Assembly (NCBI GenBank): GCA_003556955.1
Contig: PWQB01000403.1
Coordinates: 1 to 6,331, forward strand
DNA: 6,331 nt
Direction of reading: 5' to 3'
Source of the DNA: Nostocaceae cyanobacterium CSSed10_463m
Lineage (GTDB): Bacteria > Cyanobacteriota > Cyanobacteriia > Cyanobacteriales > Nostocaceae
Positions 1-6,331 of this stretch are shown piece by piece. How positions within the stretch are numbered: position 1 is the first letter of the stretch; every line of letters begins with the position of its first letter. The position numbers and the translations under genes were made by a program. The notes under the pieces are model-generated. The model saw nothing but the letters and a program-made list of their open reading frames with translations. It was not told the origin of the DNA and did no database searches.

Positions 1-2
1 AA

Positions 3-332
3 CAAGCGATTGCGACTTTGCAATTGATGATTCAACAAATTCAAGCGGGAGGAGAACTTGCGCCACCTGGTTGTTCTGTTTCCCGTTACCAAGCACGGGG
101 TAAACAAGGGGTTTATTGGTACTATAAGTTACACGCTGCTCAACCAATTTTTCCGACTTCTCAACCAGGCAAGTTGACCAAATATAAGCATTTAGGCAAG
201 GCGGGAAGTCCTGCTCATATTGATGCGGTTCTCTCGGTTGCTAGGAGAACTCAGGTTGATTACTTACAATCATGTATTGATTCTCTCCGAAAAAACTGGG
301 CGGACTCAGCCCAATTAGGGTTACTCTACTAA
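3..332 (+). CDS. Conserved-hypothetical-type small protein, 5' end outside the window
   Basis: The reading frame is open to the left edge, so the gene is probably cut by the window. TTG at 18 and ATG at 27 are possible internal starts, but neither has a clear Shine-Dalgarno sequence. The visible protein is about 110 residues, soluble, with no signal peptide or membrane segment. The core pattern SRYQARGKQGVYWYYKLHA, then KYKHLGKAGSPAHIDAV, then a basic helix with VARRTQVDYLQ, looks like short conserved hypothetical proteins of cyanobacteria; that is from memory of the pattern, and I assign no function. The aromatic/basic strand followed by a helix could bind nucleic acid, but no known motif proves it. 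The C-terminal tail (from about SLRKNWAD) is encoded by DNA nearly identical to a remnant at 6057-6085 on the other strand, so the natural C-terminus may have been replaced by mobile-element sequence. Confidence 0.6.
   Translation, partial: QAIATLQLMIQQIQAGGELAPPGCSVSRYQARGKQGVYWYYKLHAAQPIFPTSQPGKLTKYKHLGKAGSPAHIDAVLSVARRTQVDYLQSCIDSLRKNWADSAQLGLLY
277..305 (+). repeat. 29-bp inverted repeat, left copy
   Basis: This stretch, inside the end of the first gene, matches the reverse complement of 6057-6085 at 27 of 29 positions (differences at 283 and 302). It encodes the residues around SLRKNWAD. Similarity stops abruptly on both sides. The two copies flank the whole two-gene module in opposite orientation. 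Confidence 0.7.
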
Positions 333-412
333 AGCCTGGAATCCCAAAAAAATCTGGGTTTCTCCAGAACGAATCGCACTTACAGCTATCCCGGCTGAAC
401 CCCTGCTAGGGA

Positions 413-444
413 CGTTCGCCGGATATTCTTAAGGGAAATCTCTG
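413..444 (+). repeat. Degenerate direct repeat, copy 1
   Basis: This 32-bp unit starts with CGTTC and contains ATATTCTTAAGGGAAAT. It recurs at 491-522, 78 bases downstream. The last 22 bases are identical except for one C/T change, while the first 10 bases are looser. The preceding CTGCTAGG (403-410) also recurs at 520-527, right after copy 2. It is probably part of a dispersed intergenic or insertion-sequence-derived repeat; the family is not recognised. Confidence 0.65.
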
Positions 445-490
445 GAGAAGCGAAAACCTGAACTATGGGCGCTCAACAGGGTTCAGCTTG

Positions 491-522
491 CGTTCTCAGA
501 ATATTCTTAAGGGAAATTTCTG
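491..522 (+). repeat. Degenerate direct repeat, copy 2
   Basis: Second copy of the unit at 413-444. A third, shorter relative of its start (CGTTCACAGAATGCTTATCC) follows at 530-549. The region also holds inverted pairs: 360-368 with 441-449 (TTCTCCAGA) and 394-402 with 479-487 (GCTGAACCC). This nested palindromic layout suggests a decayed structured repeat element, not a gene. Confidence 0.65.
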
Positions 523-538
523 CTAGGTGCGTTCACAG

Positions 539-567
539 AATGCTTATCCTGTAAGGATTACAGCATT
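539..567. repeat. Small imperfect palindrome
   Basis: AATGCT (539-544) pairs with AGCATT (562-567). The interior can form either ATCC/GGAT (546-549 with 555-558) or CTGTAA/TTACAG (549-554 with 558-563), so two alternative hairpins compete. There is no T-run, so a terminator for the first gene is unlikely. It abuts the repeat family at 413-549 and is probably part of the same element. Confidence 0.45.
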
Positions 568-676
568 AGCGTAACTTTCTTCCGATTGCTCATTTAGCCC
601 CTATTCCCAATAGATAAATAATTAACCTTAACTTTTCTACTCGCTTATCTCCCTAACTTTCCTTAACTTATCCTCA

Positions 677-705
677 TTGAAGCACTTGAATTTAACCAAT
701 AAAGT
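677..705 (+). promoter_or_regulatory. Candidate promoter for the two-gene operon
   Basis: TTGAAG at 677-682 and TAAAGT at 700-705 each match the sigma-70 type -35 and -10 consensus at four of six positions, with a 17-base spacer. If used, transcription would start near 712 and the 54-nt stem-loop at 727-780 would lie in the leader. In AT-rich DNA such matches arise by chance. The alternative TTGAAT at 686 has no better -10 partner. Weak call. Confidence 0.25.
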
Positions 706-726
706 AAAAGTGTCCTGAAAAAGAGA

Positions 727-780
727 GGGAGCATATCAACTTTGTTAGAACAGATGAACTAGCAAATTTGAGATGCTCCC
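727..780 (+). promoter_or_regulatory. Long stem-loop in the leader of the TULIP-like gene
   Basis: GGGAGCAT (727-734) pairs perfectly with ATGCTCCC (773-780). After one A/G mismatch, TCAA (736-739) pairs with TTGA (768-771). After a C/T mismatch, TTTGTTAG (741-748) pairs with CTAGCAAA (759-766), with one G-U wobble. The loop is the 10 bases 749-758. This gives 20 pairs in a 54-nt arm. It ends 14 bases before the ribosome binding site AAGGAG (795-800) and lacks a T-run, so it is not a normal intrinsic terminator. It could be a leader RNA structure controlling translation or stability, or a tiny foldback (MITE-like) insertion. What is seen is the pairing; the role is inference. Confidence 0.6.
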
Positions 781-810
781 AAACCAACTGATACAAGGAG
801 TAAATATTTA

Positions 811-2232
811 ATGAGCCTATTATCTGGTTTCGATCTGATTTATGCAATAACTCAGGAAACTATTAATAAACAACTGCAACTACTGGCAGCAGAATCTGTA
901 TTACCTGACAAATGGACTTATATGCGACCAAATACCGATGGCAAAATTGGTATTGATGCAGAACTAGGAATTCCGTTTGTAGATATGAATACTGGAGATG
1001 CTTCTAGTCGCAAAGTATTAATTACCTTTCCTTTTGTTGGTGGTAAAATTCATTATGCTATCCTCGATCCTGTAACTTTACAAGGTACATCTACAACTGC
1101 GGATGTTACAGGTTGGAAGTTAACATTAACTATTAACTTAAGTTTGGCTGAAATCGCCGCTAAATTAATCAGTGAACATAAAAAAATCCCGGCATTAGTT
1201 AAACAACAACTAACTGCTTTTCCAGAACATTTTTATGATATCCAGCACTTGTTTTTAAATTTCGAGGATGCAGATTTAGTAGATAGTTATCATTTGATAG
1301 CTCCTAATAATTCTGATATGAACGATCCTAATGTGATTGTTCAGTTTAAAGCTATTGTTCAGTCGTTGCTTGAAACTCTTCAAGGTACTGATAATCCTTT
1401 TATCTTTGGCTATGCAATTAACGACAAAGAACAGCCTAAGAGTAATGCCGACTTTATCCCCACAGGTACAACTTATTCAGTTTATCCTGAACCATCTCAC
1501 GTCAAGAGAAGTACAATTAATTTCCTCTCTGTTACCCAAAAAAGAGATGTTCCTGGTGCTGGTAATGGCATATTTAATCACAATTGGGTGAACTTAGATG
1601 ATGTCCAAGGTACTTTTGTCATCGCTCAAGATTTAATTATGAGCAAGTTATTACCTGCACTTGCTAACGTGATGAAAGCCAATTCTAGTGAATTCCAAGC
1701 TAGTGGTGCAAGATTCAGTTTAACCAAAGAAAATGATATTGGTGGTCACATCACTTGTACTGTAACTCCTAATGGTGGGACCAATACGATTTCCACCGAT
1801 TTCTATGCAGATTTTCGTCAGAATGTACATGATAAAGTCGGCTCTAAAATTGGTTATGTCGATGGCTACATGAAATGGACAACCACTATTAGTTTTAGTT
1901 TCAATAAGGACAATAATCTCGCCATTGCTGTGAGTAATTCACCGCTAGAAAAAAGCCATAAAAATCATCCTAACACTTTAGGTAAATTTGAGCAATTTTT
2001 AGCATCTGTGGCTGATGCTATCGTCAAAATCTTTTCTTTTGGTCTAGCACCTGATGTGTTTAACCAGCTTTCTCAAAACGATTGGAAGTTTAATATCAAT
2101 GCGGATTTATCACGGATTGCTGGCGATATTAAGACGCGCTTGATTTTACCAGCCGTCAACAAGCTTTTCTTCAAAGATGCCATTATTTCACCGGAAGGTC
2201 ATCTGATGATGACGACAACCATTAAAGATTAA
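811..2232 (+). CDS. P47/OrfX-like TULIP-superfamily protein (putative lipid-binding)
   Basis: The start ATG follows AAGGAG with 10 bases of spacing, and the 473-residue product begins directly with the conserved-looking N-terminus. Residues 6-21 (FDLIYAITQETINKQL) resemble the opening 'G-(W/F)-D-x-(V/I)-Y-A...(I/V)N' of clostridial P47 and OrfX proteins. Those are TULIP-fold proteins encoded beside botulinum-type neurotoxins, and some bind lipids. Beta-rich segments follow (about 68-86, 102-110, 258-272, 310-335, 356-375), alternating with helices (112-135, 180-190, 270-292, 390-410). The C-terminus (LILPAVNKLFFKDAIISPEG, 444-463) resembles the final strand pair of that family. There is no signal peptide, membrane segment or catalytic motif. 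It shares an operon with the 1186-residue gene 63 bases downstream. A plausible role is lipid or partner binding that assists the larger protein. The family call rests on pattern recognition and length, not on a profile search; another TULIP or beta-rich family remains possible. Confidence 0.5.
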   Translation: MSLLSGFDLIYAITQETINKQLQLLAAESVLPDKWTYMRPNTDGKIGIDAELGIPFVDMNTGDASSRKVLITFPFVGGKIHYAILDPVTLQGTSTTADVTGWKLTLTINLSLAEIAAKLISEHKKIPALVKQQLTAFPEHFYDIQHLFLNFEDADLVDSYHLIAPNNSDMNDPNVIVQFKAIVQSLLETLQGTDNPFIFGYAINDKEQPKSNADFIPTGTTYSVYPEPSHVKRSTINFLSVTQKRDVPGAGNGIFNHNWVNLDDVQGTFVIAQDLIMSKLLPALANVMKANSSEFQASGARFSLTKENDIGGHITCTVTPNGGTNTISTDFYADFRQNVHDKVGSKIGYVDGYMKWTTTISFSFNKDNNLAIAVSNSPLEKSHKNHPNTLGKFEQFLASVADAIVKIFSFGLAPDVFNQLSQNDWKFNINADLSRIAGDIKTRLILPAVNKLFFKDAIISPEGHLMMTTTIKD

Positions 2233-2295
2233 TTTTTCTCTTCTCTCATACTTGCAAACCCAGTCAAACTATCATCTACACACAGGAATCAAATC

Positions 2296-5200
2296 ATGCA
2301 AATTAACATTTCTTCCCAATTCATGAAAAACTACGAAGCAGGTACTCCTATCAGTGGCGATCGCGAAATTGCCACGGCGATGGATGCTGACAATAATTTG
2401 ATGTTTTTCTCAATTGGTAGTGACAACCATTTGTATTTATTTCAAAAAGATTCTGGTACTCCCACAGGCTGGCGACGTACAGATATCAGCGCAGATTTAG
2501 GGACAGGAATGCAGGTTAGTCATATTGCTACCGCTCAAGATAACGATGGTCAACCGATCTTAGCTGCTGTTGCTTACGATATTAATTATCGCAATAACCC
2601 CAGAGTTTATTTCACCAAAAACTTTACTCCACAAGCGACTCCAGACCGTTGGATATTTCGAGGTAATCAGCCAGGTGTAGAAATTACTCATATTTCTACC
2701 GGTGCTGACAAAAATGGCAAAGTCTTAATTGCTATTTCCACCCAACAGCAAGCAACAATGGTCAATTATTTGATCAATCCTGATTTAAGTGATAAATCTT
2801 GGTTGTGGCGTGAGATTCCTGTTCCTCTTAACGGTAAAGGCGTAGTTGAATTAGCTATTGGTCATAATCAAAAGTTAGAGCAAATTGACGGTGTGGATGG
2901 TATTCTTTATACCTTGCTGCAAATTGATCCTCAGACCACAAAAGTAGTCTTAACTTCCCTACCAGATTTTACCTTCTATAACCACCAAATCCCTCTAGAC
3001 TTTAATCCTACAGCTTTAAGCATTATTAGCGATCGCCGAGGCAATAGCGAACTTTTCCTGGCCACAAATCGCCTGTATCACCTAGATATCCAAGCACAAA
3101 TGACCAAGGATAAGTCTCATTTAACCGAGGATATCATTGGGATTGGCACGAAAACTTTTACTCATACAGCTAAACAAATTCTCAATGGTCGTTACACTAA
3201 CGGCGCTTTAGAAGCTTGGGTATTGACTAAAGATGGCAACCTTTACTTTACTAAAGAACAAGCATCTGACGGATGGCAAGAACCTTATCCTTTGGATAAA
3301 GAGATTGGACAAATCACCGCTTGGCGTAATCCCCATAGCAATGCTATAGACTTATTCGCCGTCAATATCGATAATCAACTACACCATCTCTGGCAAGATT
3401 TAACTACTACTCGCTGGCAAGAACATCAGATTGTGTTAGATGGTATTAATCAACAGATTGAATACGATTCTTATACTTCTCAAATTACAGTTACTGACGA
3501 CCAAGGTTTCCCTATTGCTGGTAAAACTTTGCGGGTCACAGCTTCGGAATTGACAATGGTAACAATTAACGCCAATAAGTATTTTGTTGATGCCAAAACC
3601 GATGTTGCTGTCTGTCAAACTGATGCGATGGGTAGTCTGACGATTGTGAACAAAGTCAAGGATTTGAGTTCGCCCATCATTCGTGTGGAAGCAGATTTTC
3701 TGGAAAAAGCAATTGACCTCAATCCCAACAGACATATTGAAGAGCAATTAGCCAAGATTACGCCTGAAGATTTTAAAAATGCCCAATTGCAAACCGATGA
3801 AGATGGAGTTACCGAACCTTTATTCAAAAACTCTTCTGCTGATGACTTGACAGGAACTCACCAAGCTATTCAAGAACTGCTCAAACTACAACATCAACTC
3901 CCATCCCAACAAGGAAGCATTAATGCCAAAATCCCCCAAACAAATTTAGATAGGGAAGGAGTTATGATTACCGCTAAAGGTAGTTCAATTTCCCATGATT
4001 TAAATTTAGCTGCTATTCCTGATGGTTATCAATGGGGTTTAGATTTGACTGGTAATACTCCCATTTTTTCCAATCAGAAAGACCATATCCAAGCCAATTA
4101 CATGGCTACTTATCAGCGCAAAACCACAGCCAAACAATTATCTGTAGGCGGTATATTCCAAAATATAGAACATACCTTTGGTGATGTGTGGCAAGCAATT
4201 AAGAAGGGATTTTTTAAAGTTACTCACTTAGTAATTGAAAAAGTCAAAGAAGGCATCAAAATTATCATTAATGGTATTGAAGATGCTGTCCATGTCATTG
4301 TGCATTACGCTGAACAAGTCTGGCATATAATTCAAATGGTCTTAGAAAAAATCGGTGTTTTCTTTAAAGATGTAATTCGCTGGTTAGGTTATATCTTTAA
4401 ATGGCAAGATATTCTCAGAACTCATGATGTTCTCAAGAATGTTTTCCACCAAGGTTTTAATTTAGCTATTAGCAAACTCTCTAGTGCCGAAGATACTGTA
4501 CGTCAGGTTTTTAGTACCGTTAGAGAAAGAGTTTTAGGTCAAGACTTGAGCAGTAAATTAGGGAATTTCCACAATCAAGGTTTAAAGGATGCTGCTCAAA
4601 GAAATCAAAATAATCTACTGTTTACTTCCCCAGAATCTAATTGGGCATTGCATCAAGTGACTAATGGTAATGTTAGTGCAGGTAAACCCTTTTCTGCTGA
4701 AGATTTAAAGTTATCTGTACAAGATTTGGGTGATATTGCTGCTGACGAAATCAGGGTTTTAGAGAATGCTTTTACAGCCCTTGGTGAAGAGATTGCCAAA
4801 AACTTTGAACACCTATCCATTGGTGAATTAGTTGAGAAACTATTGGCGATTTTGGAAGAAACCTTGATTGATACTATCGAGAATATCGCTCTAGGTGTGT
4901 TAGAAGTTGCTAAGTTAGCTATTAAGGCGATCGCCGCTTTACTCAACGTCAGATGGAATATTCCTGTAATCACACCATTGTACGAAAATGTCATTGCTCC
5001 CGGCAGTCAACTTTCTTTACTCGATCTGTTGTGTCTTCTAGTTGCTATCCCCACCACCATTGTCTACAAAATAGCTGTTGGTGAAACTCCCTTTAGCGCT
5101 ACTCAAGCACGGGAATTAGCTAGTGCGACTAGTCATGAAGAGTTAATCAAGCGTTTTGACACTGAAAGCAATAACTCTAGACGATCATTGATGGCGTTGT

Positions 5201-5856
5201 CTACAAACAGTTTAGCTGCTGCGTCAACTAATCCTCCAGCTAAAGGTTATCGTGTTGCTACCTATGTTCTAGGCTTGGCTAATTCAGTGGCGACGATTAC
5301 CTATGGATTACTCAATTCACGGGAAGTGGTCACAAGTGAGTTACCGATATTAGGGAAAAGTTCAGTCAAGATGTTCTCAGGTATCCTTGCAAATATTTTT
5401 TCCTATACTTCAATCATCATTAGTGAGGTGGCTGAACGTGGTGCGAATCAGGGATTGTTAGCTTACGAAACTTTTGTCACTCTTTATCAAGCTGGATTTA
5501 GTGTCAAGGACGTGTTGGCTTGGTGGTATAACAAGCAGGCAAATAATGAGGCACTCACACCTTTATCCTGGTTTGAAACAGGCTTAGGAGGTGTCAACGC
5601 TGCTTTATTTGTGGGCTTAATCATTGGCGAAGCAGTAGAACACGAACTTAGCCCTAGTAATGGTCTGAAGTTTCCGCAAAATTTACTTACCAGTATTTCC
5701 CAAATTATCAGTGGCCCCTCAACTATCAGTAAAAATCCAGCGACAAAAACTGCTTTTGTCGCTGTACAAGGAGTTTTAGGTTTACTTCCAGGATTAATTA
5801 ATGGAGGAAGAGTAATTACAGATATTGTGAATCAGGAAGAACATAGAATTTTCTAA
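2296..5856 (+). CDS. Large multidomain protein: beta-propeller-like, Ig-like, helical and hydrophobic C-terminus
   Basis: The ATG follows AGGA (2284-2287) with 8 bases of spacing. The 1186-residue product has no signal peptide. Residues about 25-380 hold repeated strand units such as NNLMFFSIGSDNHLYLFQKD, ALEAWVLTKDGNLYFTKE and DLFAVNIDNQLHHLWQD, each followed by a GW/RW-type turn; this is a tectonin- or fucolectin-like beta-propeller pattern, often used to bind sugars or proteins. Residues about 390-467 (ITVTDDQGFPIAGKTLRVTA) look like a Big-1/Ig-type sandwich. After a polar linker (470-610), a helical block at 625-745 carries GDVWQAIKKGFFKVTHLVIE and WLGYIFKWQDILRTHDVLKN, a signature I associate with uncharacterised multidomain proteins of bacteria and fungi. 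A second helical block spans 800-885. Hydrophobic segments lie near 905-929, 985-1007, 1025-1046, 1093-1113 and 1152-1170, broken by short polar loops. This could be a membrane-inserting or pore-forming C-terminal part. It is the second gene of the operon after the TULIP-like gene. Precise function unknown; toxin-like activity is inference. Confidence 0.6.
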   Translation: MQINISSQFMKNYEAGTPISGDREIATAMDADNNLMFFSIGSDNHLYLFQKDSGTPTGWRRTDISADLGTGMQVSHIATAQDNDGQPILAAVAYDINYRNNPRVYFTKNFTPQATPDRWIFRGNQPGVEITHISTGADKNGKVLIAISTQQQATMVNYLINPDLSDKSWLWREIPVPLNGKGVVELAIGHNQKLEQIDGVDGILYTLLQIDPQTTKVVLTSLPDFTFYNHQIPLDFNPTALSIISDRRGNSELFLATNRLYHLDIQAQMTKDKSHLTEDIIGIGTKTFTHTAKQILNGRYTNGALEAWVLTKDGNLYFTKEQASDGWQEPYPLDKEIGQITAWRNPHSNAIDLFAVNIDNQLHHLWQDLTTTRWQEHQIVLDGINQQIEYDSYTSQITVTDDQGFPIAGKTLRVTASELTMVTINANKYFVDAKTDVAVCQTDAMGSLTIVNKVKDLSSPIIRVEADFLEKAIDLNPNRHIEEQLAKITPEDFKNAQLQTDEDGVTEPLFKNSSADDLTGTHQAIQELLKLQHQLPSQQGSINAKIPQTNLDREGVMITAKGSSISHDLNLAAIPDGYQWGLDLTGNTPIFSNQKDHIQANYMATYQRKTTAKQLSVGGIFQNIEHTFGDVWQAIKKGFFKVTHLVIEKVKEGIKIIINGIEDAVHVIVHYAEQVWHIIQMVLEKIGVFFKDVIRWLGYIFKWQDILRTHDVLKNVFHQGFNLAISKLSSAEDTVRQVFSTVRERVLGQDLSSKLGNFHNQGLKDAAQRNQNNLLFTSPESNWALHQVTNGNVSAGKPFSAEDLKLSVQDLGDIAADEIRVLENAFTALGEEIAKNFEHLSIGELVEKLLAILEETLIDTIENIALGVLEVAKLAIKAIAALLNVRWNIPVITPLYENVIAPGSQLSLLDLLCLLVAIPTTIVYKIAVGETPFSATQARELASATSHEELIKRFDTESNNSRRSLMALSTNSLAAASTNPPAKGYRVATYVLGLANSVATITYGLLNSREVVTSELPILGKSSVKMFSGILANIFSYTSIIISEVAERGANQGLLAYETFVTLYQAGFSVKDVLAWWYNKQANNEALTPLSWFETGLGGVNAALFVGLIIGEAVEHELSPSNGLKFPQNLLTSISQIISGPSTISKNPATKTAFVAVQGVLGLLPGLINGGRVITDIVNQEEHRIF

Positions 5857-5895
5857 AACAAACACCAGTTATTAGCTGCCATAATTTGGGTACAC

Positions 5896-5929
5896 CAGGA
5901 CAGATTAAAAATTGATTTTATCTGTCCTG
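5896..5929 (+). terminator. Intrinsic terminator after the operon
   Basis: CAGGACAGAT (5896-5905) pairs with ATCTGTCCTG (5920-5929). After a bulged T at 5906, AAAA (5907-5910) pairs with TTTT (5916-5919) around the loop ATTGA. That gives a 14-bp stem 39 bases after the stop codon of the large gene. The tail TTTCCTTGTC is only moderately T-rich, so efficiency may be partial. The near-symmetry could also serve a convergent transcript from the right. Confidence 0.65.
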
Positions 5930-5937
5930 TTTCCTTG

Positions 5938-6016
5938 TCAATACTGTTCGGTTAAGGGAAAAGAGGGGGTAAGATCATGAGAAAAGAGTTCACGATTTGC
6001 TTACGATAACTAGAAA
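5938..6016 (+). repeat. 79-bp direct repeat, copy 1
   Basis: It begins TCAATACTGTTCGGTTAAGG and matches 6117-6195 at 73 of 79 positions without gaps. Each copy contains GAGGGGG followed 8 bases later by ATG, a good ribosome-binding arrangement. In this copy the frame (5977-6009) encodes only MRKEFTICLR before TAA. The head sequence is reminiscent of termini of cyanobacterial IS4-type insertion sequences, but no transposase body and no matching opposite terminus is visible, so the assignment is tentative. Confidence 0.7.
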
Positions 6017-6026
6017 ATTGAGAGAC

Positions 6027-6116
6027 TTACTTTTTCTCTCTGAGACTGTCGTATAAGTCAGCCCAGTTTTTTCGGAGAAAATCAAGGAGAGCGATTTTTT
6101 TCGGGGGAGATGGGAC
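6027..6116 (-). pseudogene. Reverse-strand coding remnant sharing sequence with the first gene's tail
   Basis: Read on the minus strand this is an open frame of 29 codons plus TAA, containing KKIALLDFLRKNWADLYDSL and ending REKK. It has no ATG, GTG or TTG start in frame and is preceded by an in-frame stop, so it is a fragment. It lies between the two 79-bp repeats. The part encoding DFLRKNWAD (6057-6085) is 27 of 29 identical to 277-305 in the first gene. It is probably the C-terminal coding end of a small gene or insertion-sequence passenger; the parent family is not identified. Confidence 0.45.
6057..6085 (-). repeat. 29-bp inverted repeat, right copy
   Basis: Reverse complement of this stretch matches 277-305 at 27 of 29 positions. 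Together the copies bracket the two-gene operon and its terminator at a distance of about 5.8 kb. Confidence 0.7.
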
Positions 6117-6195
6117 TCAATACTGTTCGGTTAAGGAAAAAGAGGGGGTAAGATCATGAAAAAAGAGTTCGCGATGTGCTTACGAGAACTAAAAA
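6117..6195 (+). repeat. 79-bp direct repeat, copy 2, with a 28-codon frame
   Basis: Second copy of the unit at 5938, offset by 179 bases. The ATG at 6156, behind GAGGGGG, opens a frame to TGA at 6240-6242 that begins MKKEFAMCLRELKTQKR and runs 28 codons. Six substitutions separate the copies; one of them turns the early stop context of copy 1 into a readable codon here. The frame may be the start of a truncated transposase-like gene or a chance frame. I do not claim it as a gene. Confidence 0.6.
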
Positions 6196-6281
6196 CCCAA
6201 AAAAGATTGACAAATTCTCACACACCCTCAAACAAACAATGAGAGAGAAAATAGTCAAACTATTAAATTATCAATAGAAAA

Positions 6282-6331
6282 ATAGGACTTACGCAAGAAC
6301 TCTCTGAAACCCTCTTTACTTCGTGTCCTTC
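6282..6331 (+). repeat. Left part of a dispersed cyanobacterial intergenic repeat
   Basis: The stretch starting TAGGACTTACGCAAGAACTC and ending at the window edge with TTCGTGTCCTTC resembles, from memory, the 'GGACTTACGCA ... CCTCTT ... GTGTCCTTCG' repeats scattered between genes of Nostocales. It is cut by the window edge, so neither its far end nor target duplications can be seen. Confidence 0.45.

Noticed and set aside
341..361. Weak CCCA/TGGG hairpin with a following TTT after the first gene
   Set aside because: A four-pair stem with a long loop and only three T residues is too weak to call a terminator.
413..522. Possible two-unit CRISPR array
   Set aside because: Only two spaced copies, the first 10 bases differ, the interval of 46 bases itself contains inverted repeats, and there are no cas genes.
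1337..1591. 84-codon plus-strand frame inside the TULIP-like gene
   Set aside because: It lies in another frame of a convincing gene, has low-complexity Leu/Ser composition and no ribosome binding site.
2357..4934. Three GCGATCGC sites only in the large gene and none in the TULIP-like gene
   Set aside because: HIP1 is common in cyanobacteria; three versus zero over these lengths is not strong evidence of different origins. Used only as a taxonomic hint.
3436..4994. Antisense frames of 103, 70 and 113 codons opposite the large gene
   Set aside because: All are shadows of the 1186-residue coding frame, with no family resemblance and no plausible translation signals.
5977..6009. 10-codon frame with a good ribosome site in repeat copy 1
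   Set aside because: Too short to support as a gene; better explained as the broken start of a repeat-borne frame.

Overview
The window looks like a filamentous (Nostocales-type) cyanobacterial chromosome or plasmid. Evidence: the DNA is AT-rich, three copies of the octamer GCGATCGC (HIP1, the overrepresented cyanobacterial palindrome) lie at 2357, 3029 and 4927, and the flanks carry dispersed-repeat and insertion-sequence debris of the kind common in these genomes. No ribosomal, tRNA or core-metabolism gene is present. This is an accessory region.

Layout. (1) 1-332: the 3' part of a small conserved-hypothetical-type gene that runs in from the left edge. (2) 333-810: a 478-base gene-free stretch with a degenerate repeat family (413-444, 491-522, partly 530-549), nested inverted repeats, a small hairpin at 539-567, a weak promoter candidate, and a 54-nt imperfect stem-loop (727-780) just before the ribosome binding site of the next gene. 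(3) 811-2232: a 473-residue protein whose N-terminus, length and C-terminal strand pattern resemble the P47/OrfX group of TULIP (tubular lipid-binding) proteins. (4) 2296-5856: a 1186-residue multidomain protein: beta-propeller-like N-terminal half, Ig/Big-like sandwich, long helical region, then several hydrophobic segments. (5) 5857-6331: an intrinsic terminator at 5896-5929, two copies of a 79-bp repeat separated by a reverse-strand coding remnant, and the start of what looks like another dispersed repeat at the right edge.

The two large genes are co-oriented, 63 bases apart, each has its own Shine-Dalgarno sequence, and a convincing terminator follows the second. They therefore look like one operon. 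Neither protein has an N-terminal signal peptide. A putative lipid-binding protein next to a large protein combining a binding-type propeller with a hydrophobic, potentially membrane-inserting C-terminus suggests a two-component membrane-acting or toxin-like system; this is inference. A 29-bp sequence, 27 of 29 identical, flanks the pair in inverted orientation (277-305 and 6057-6085), which suggests mobile-element activity around the module.
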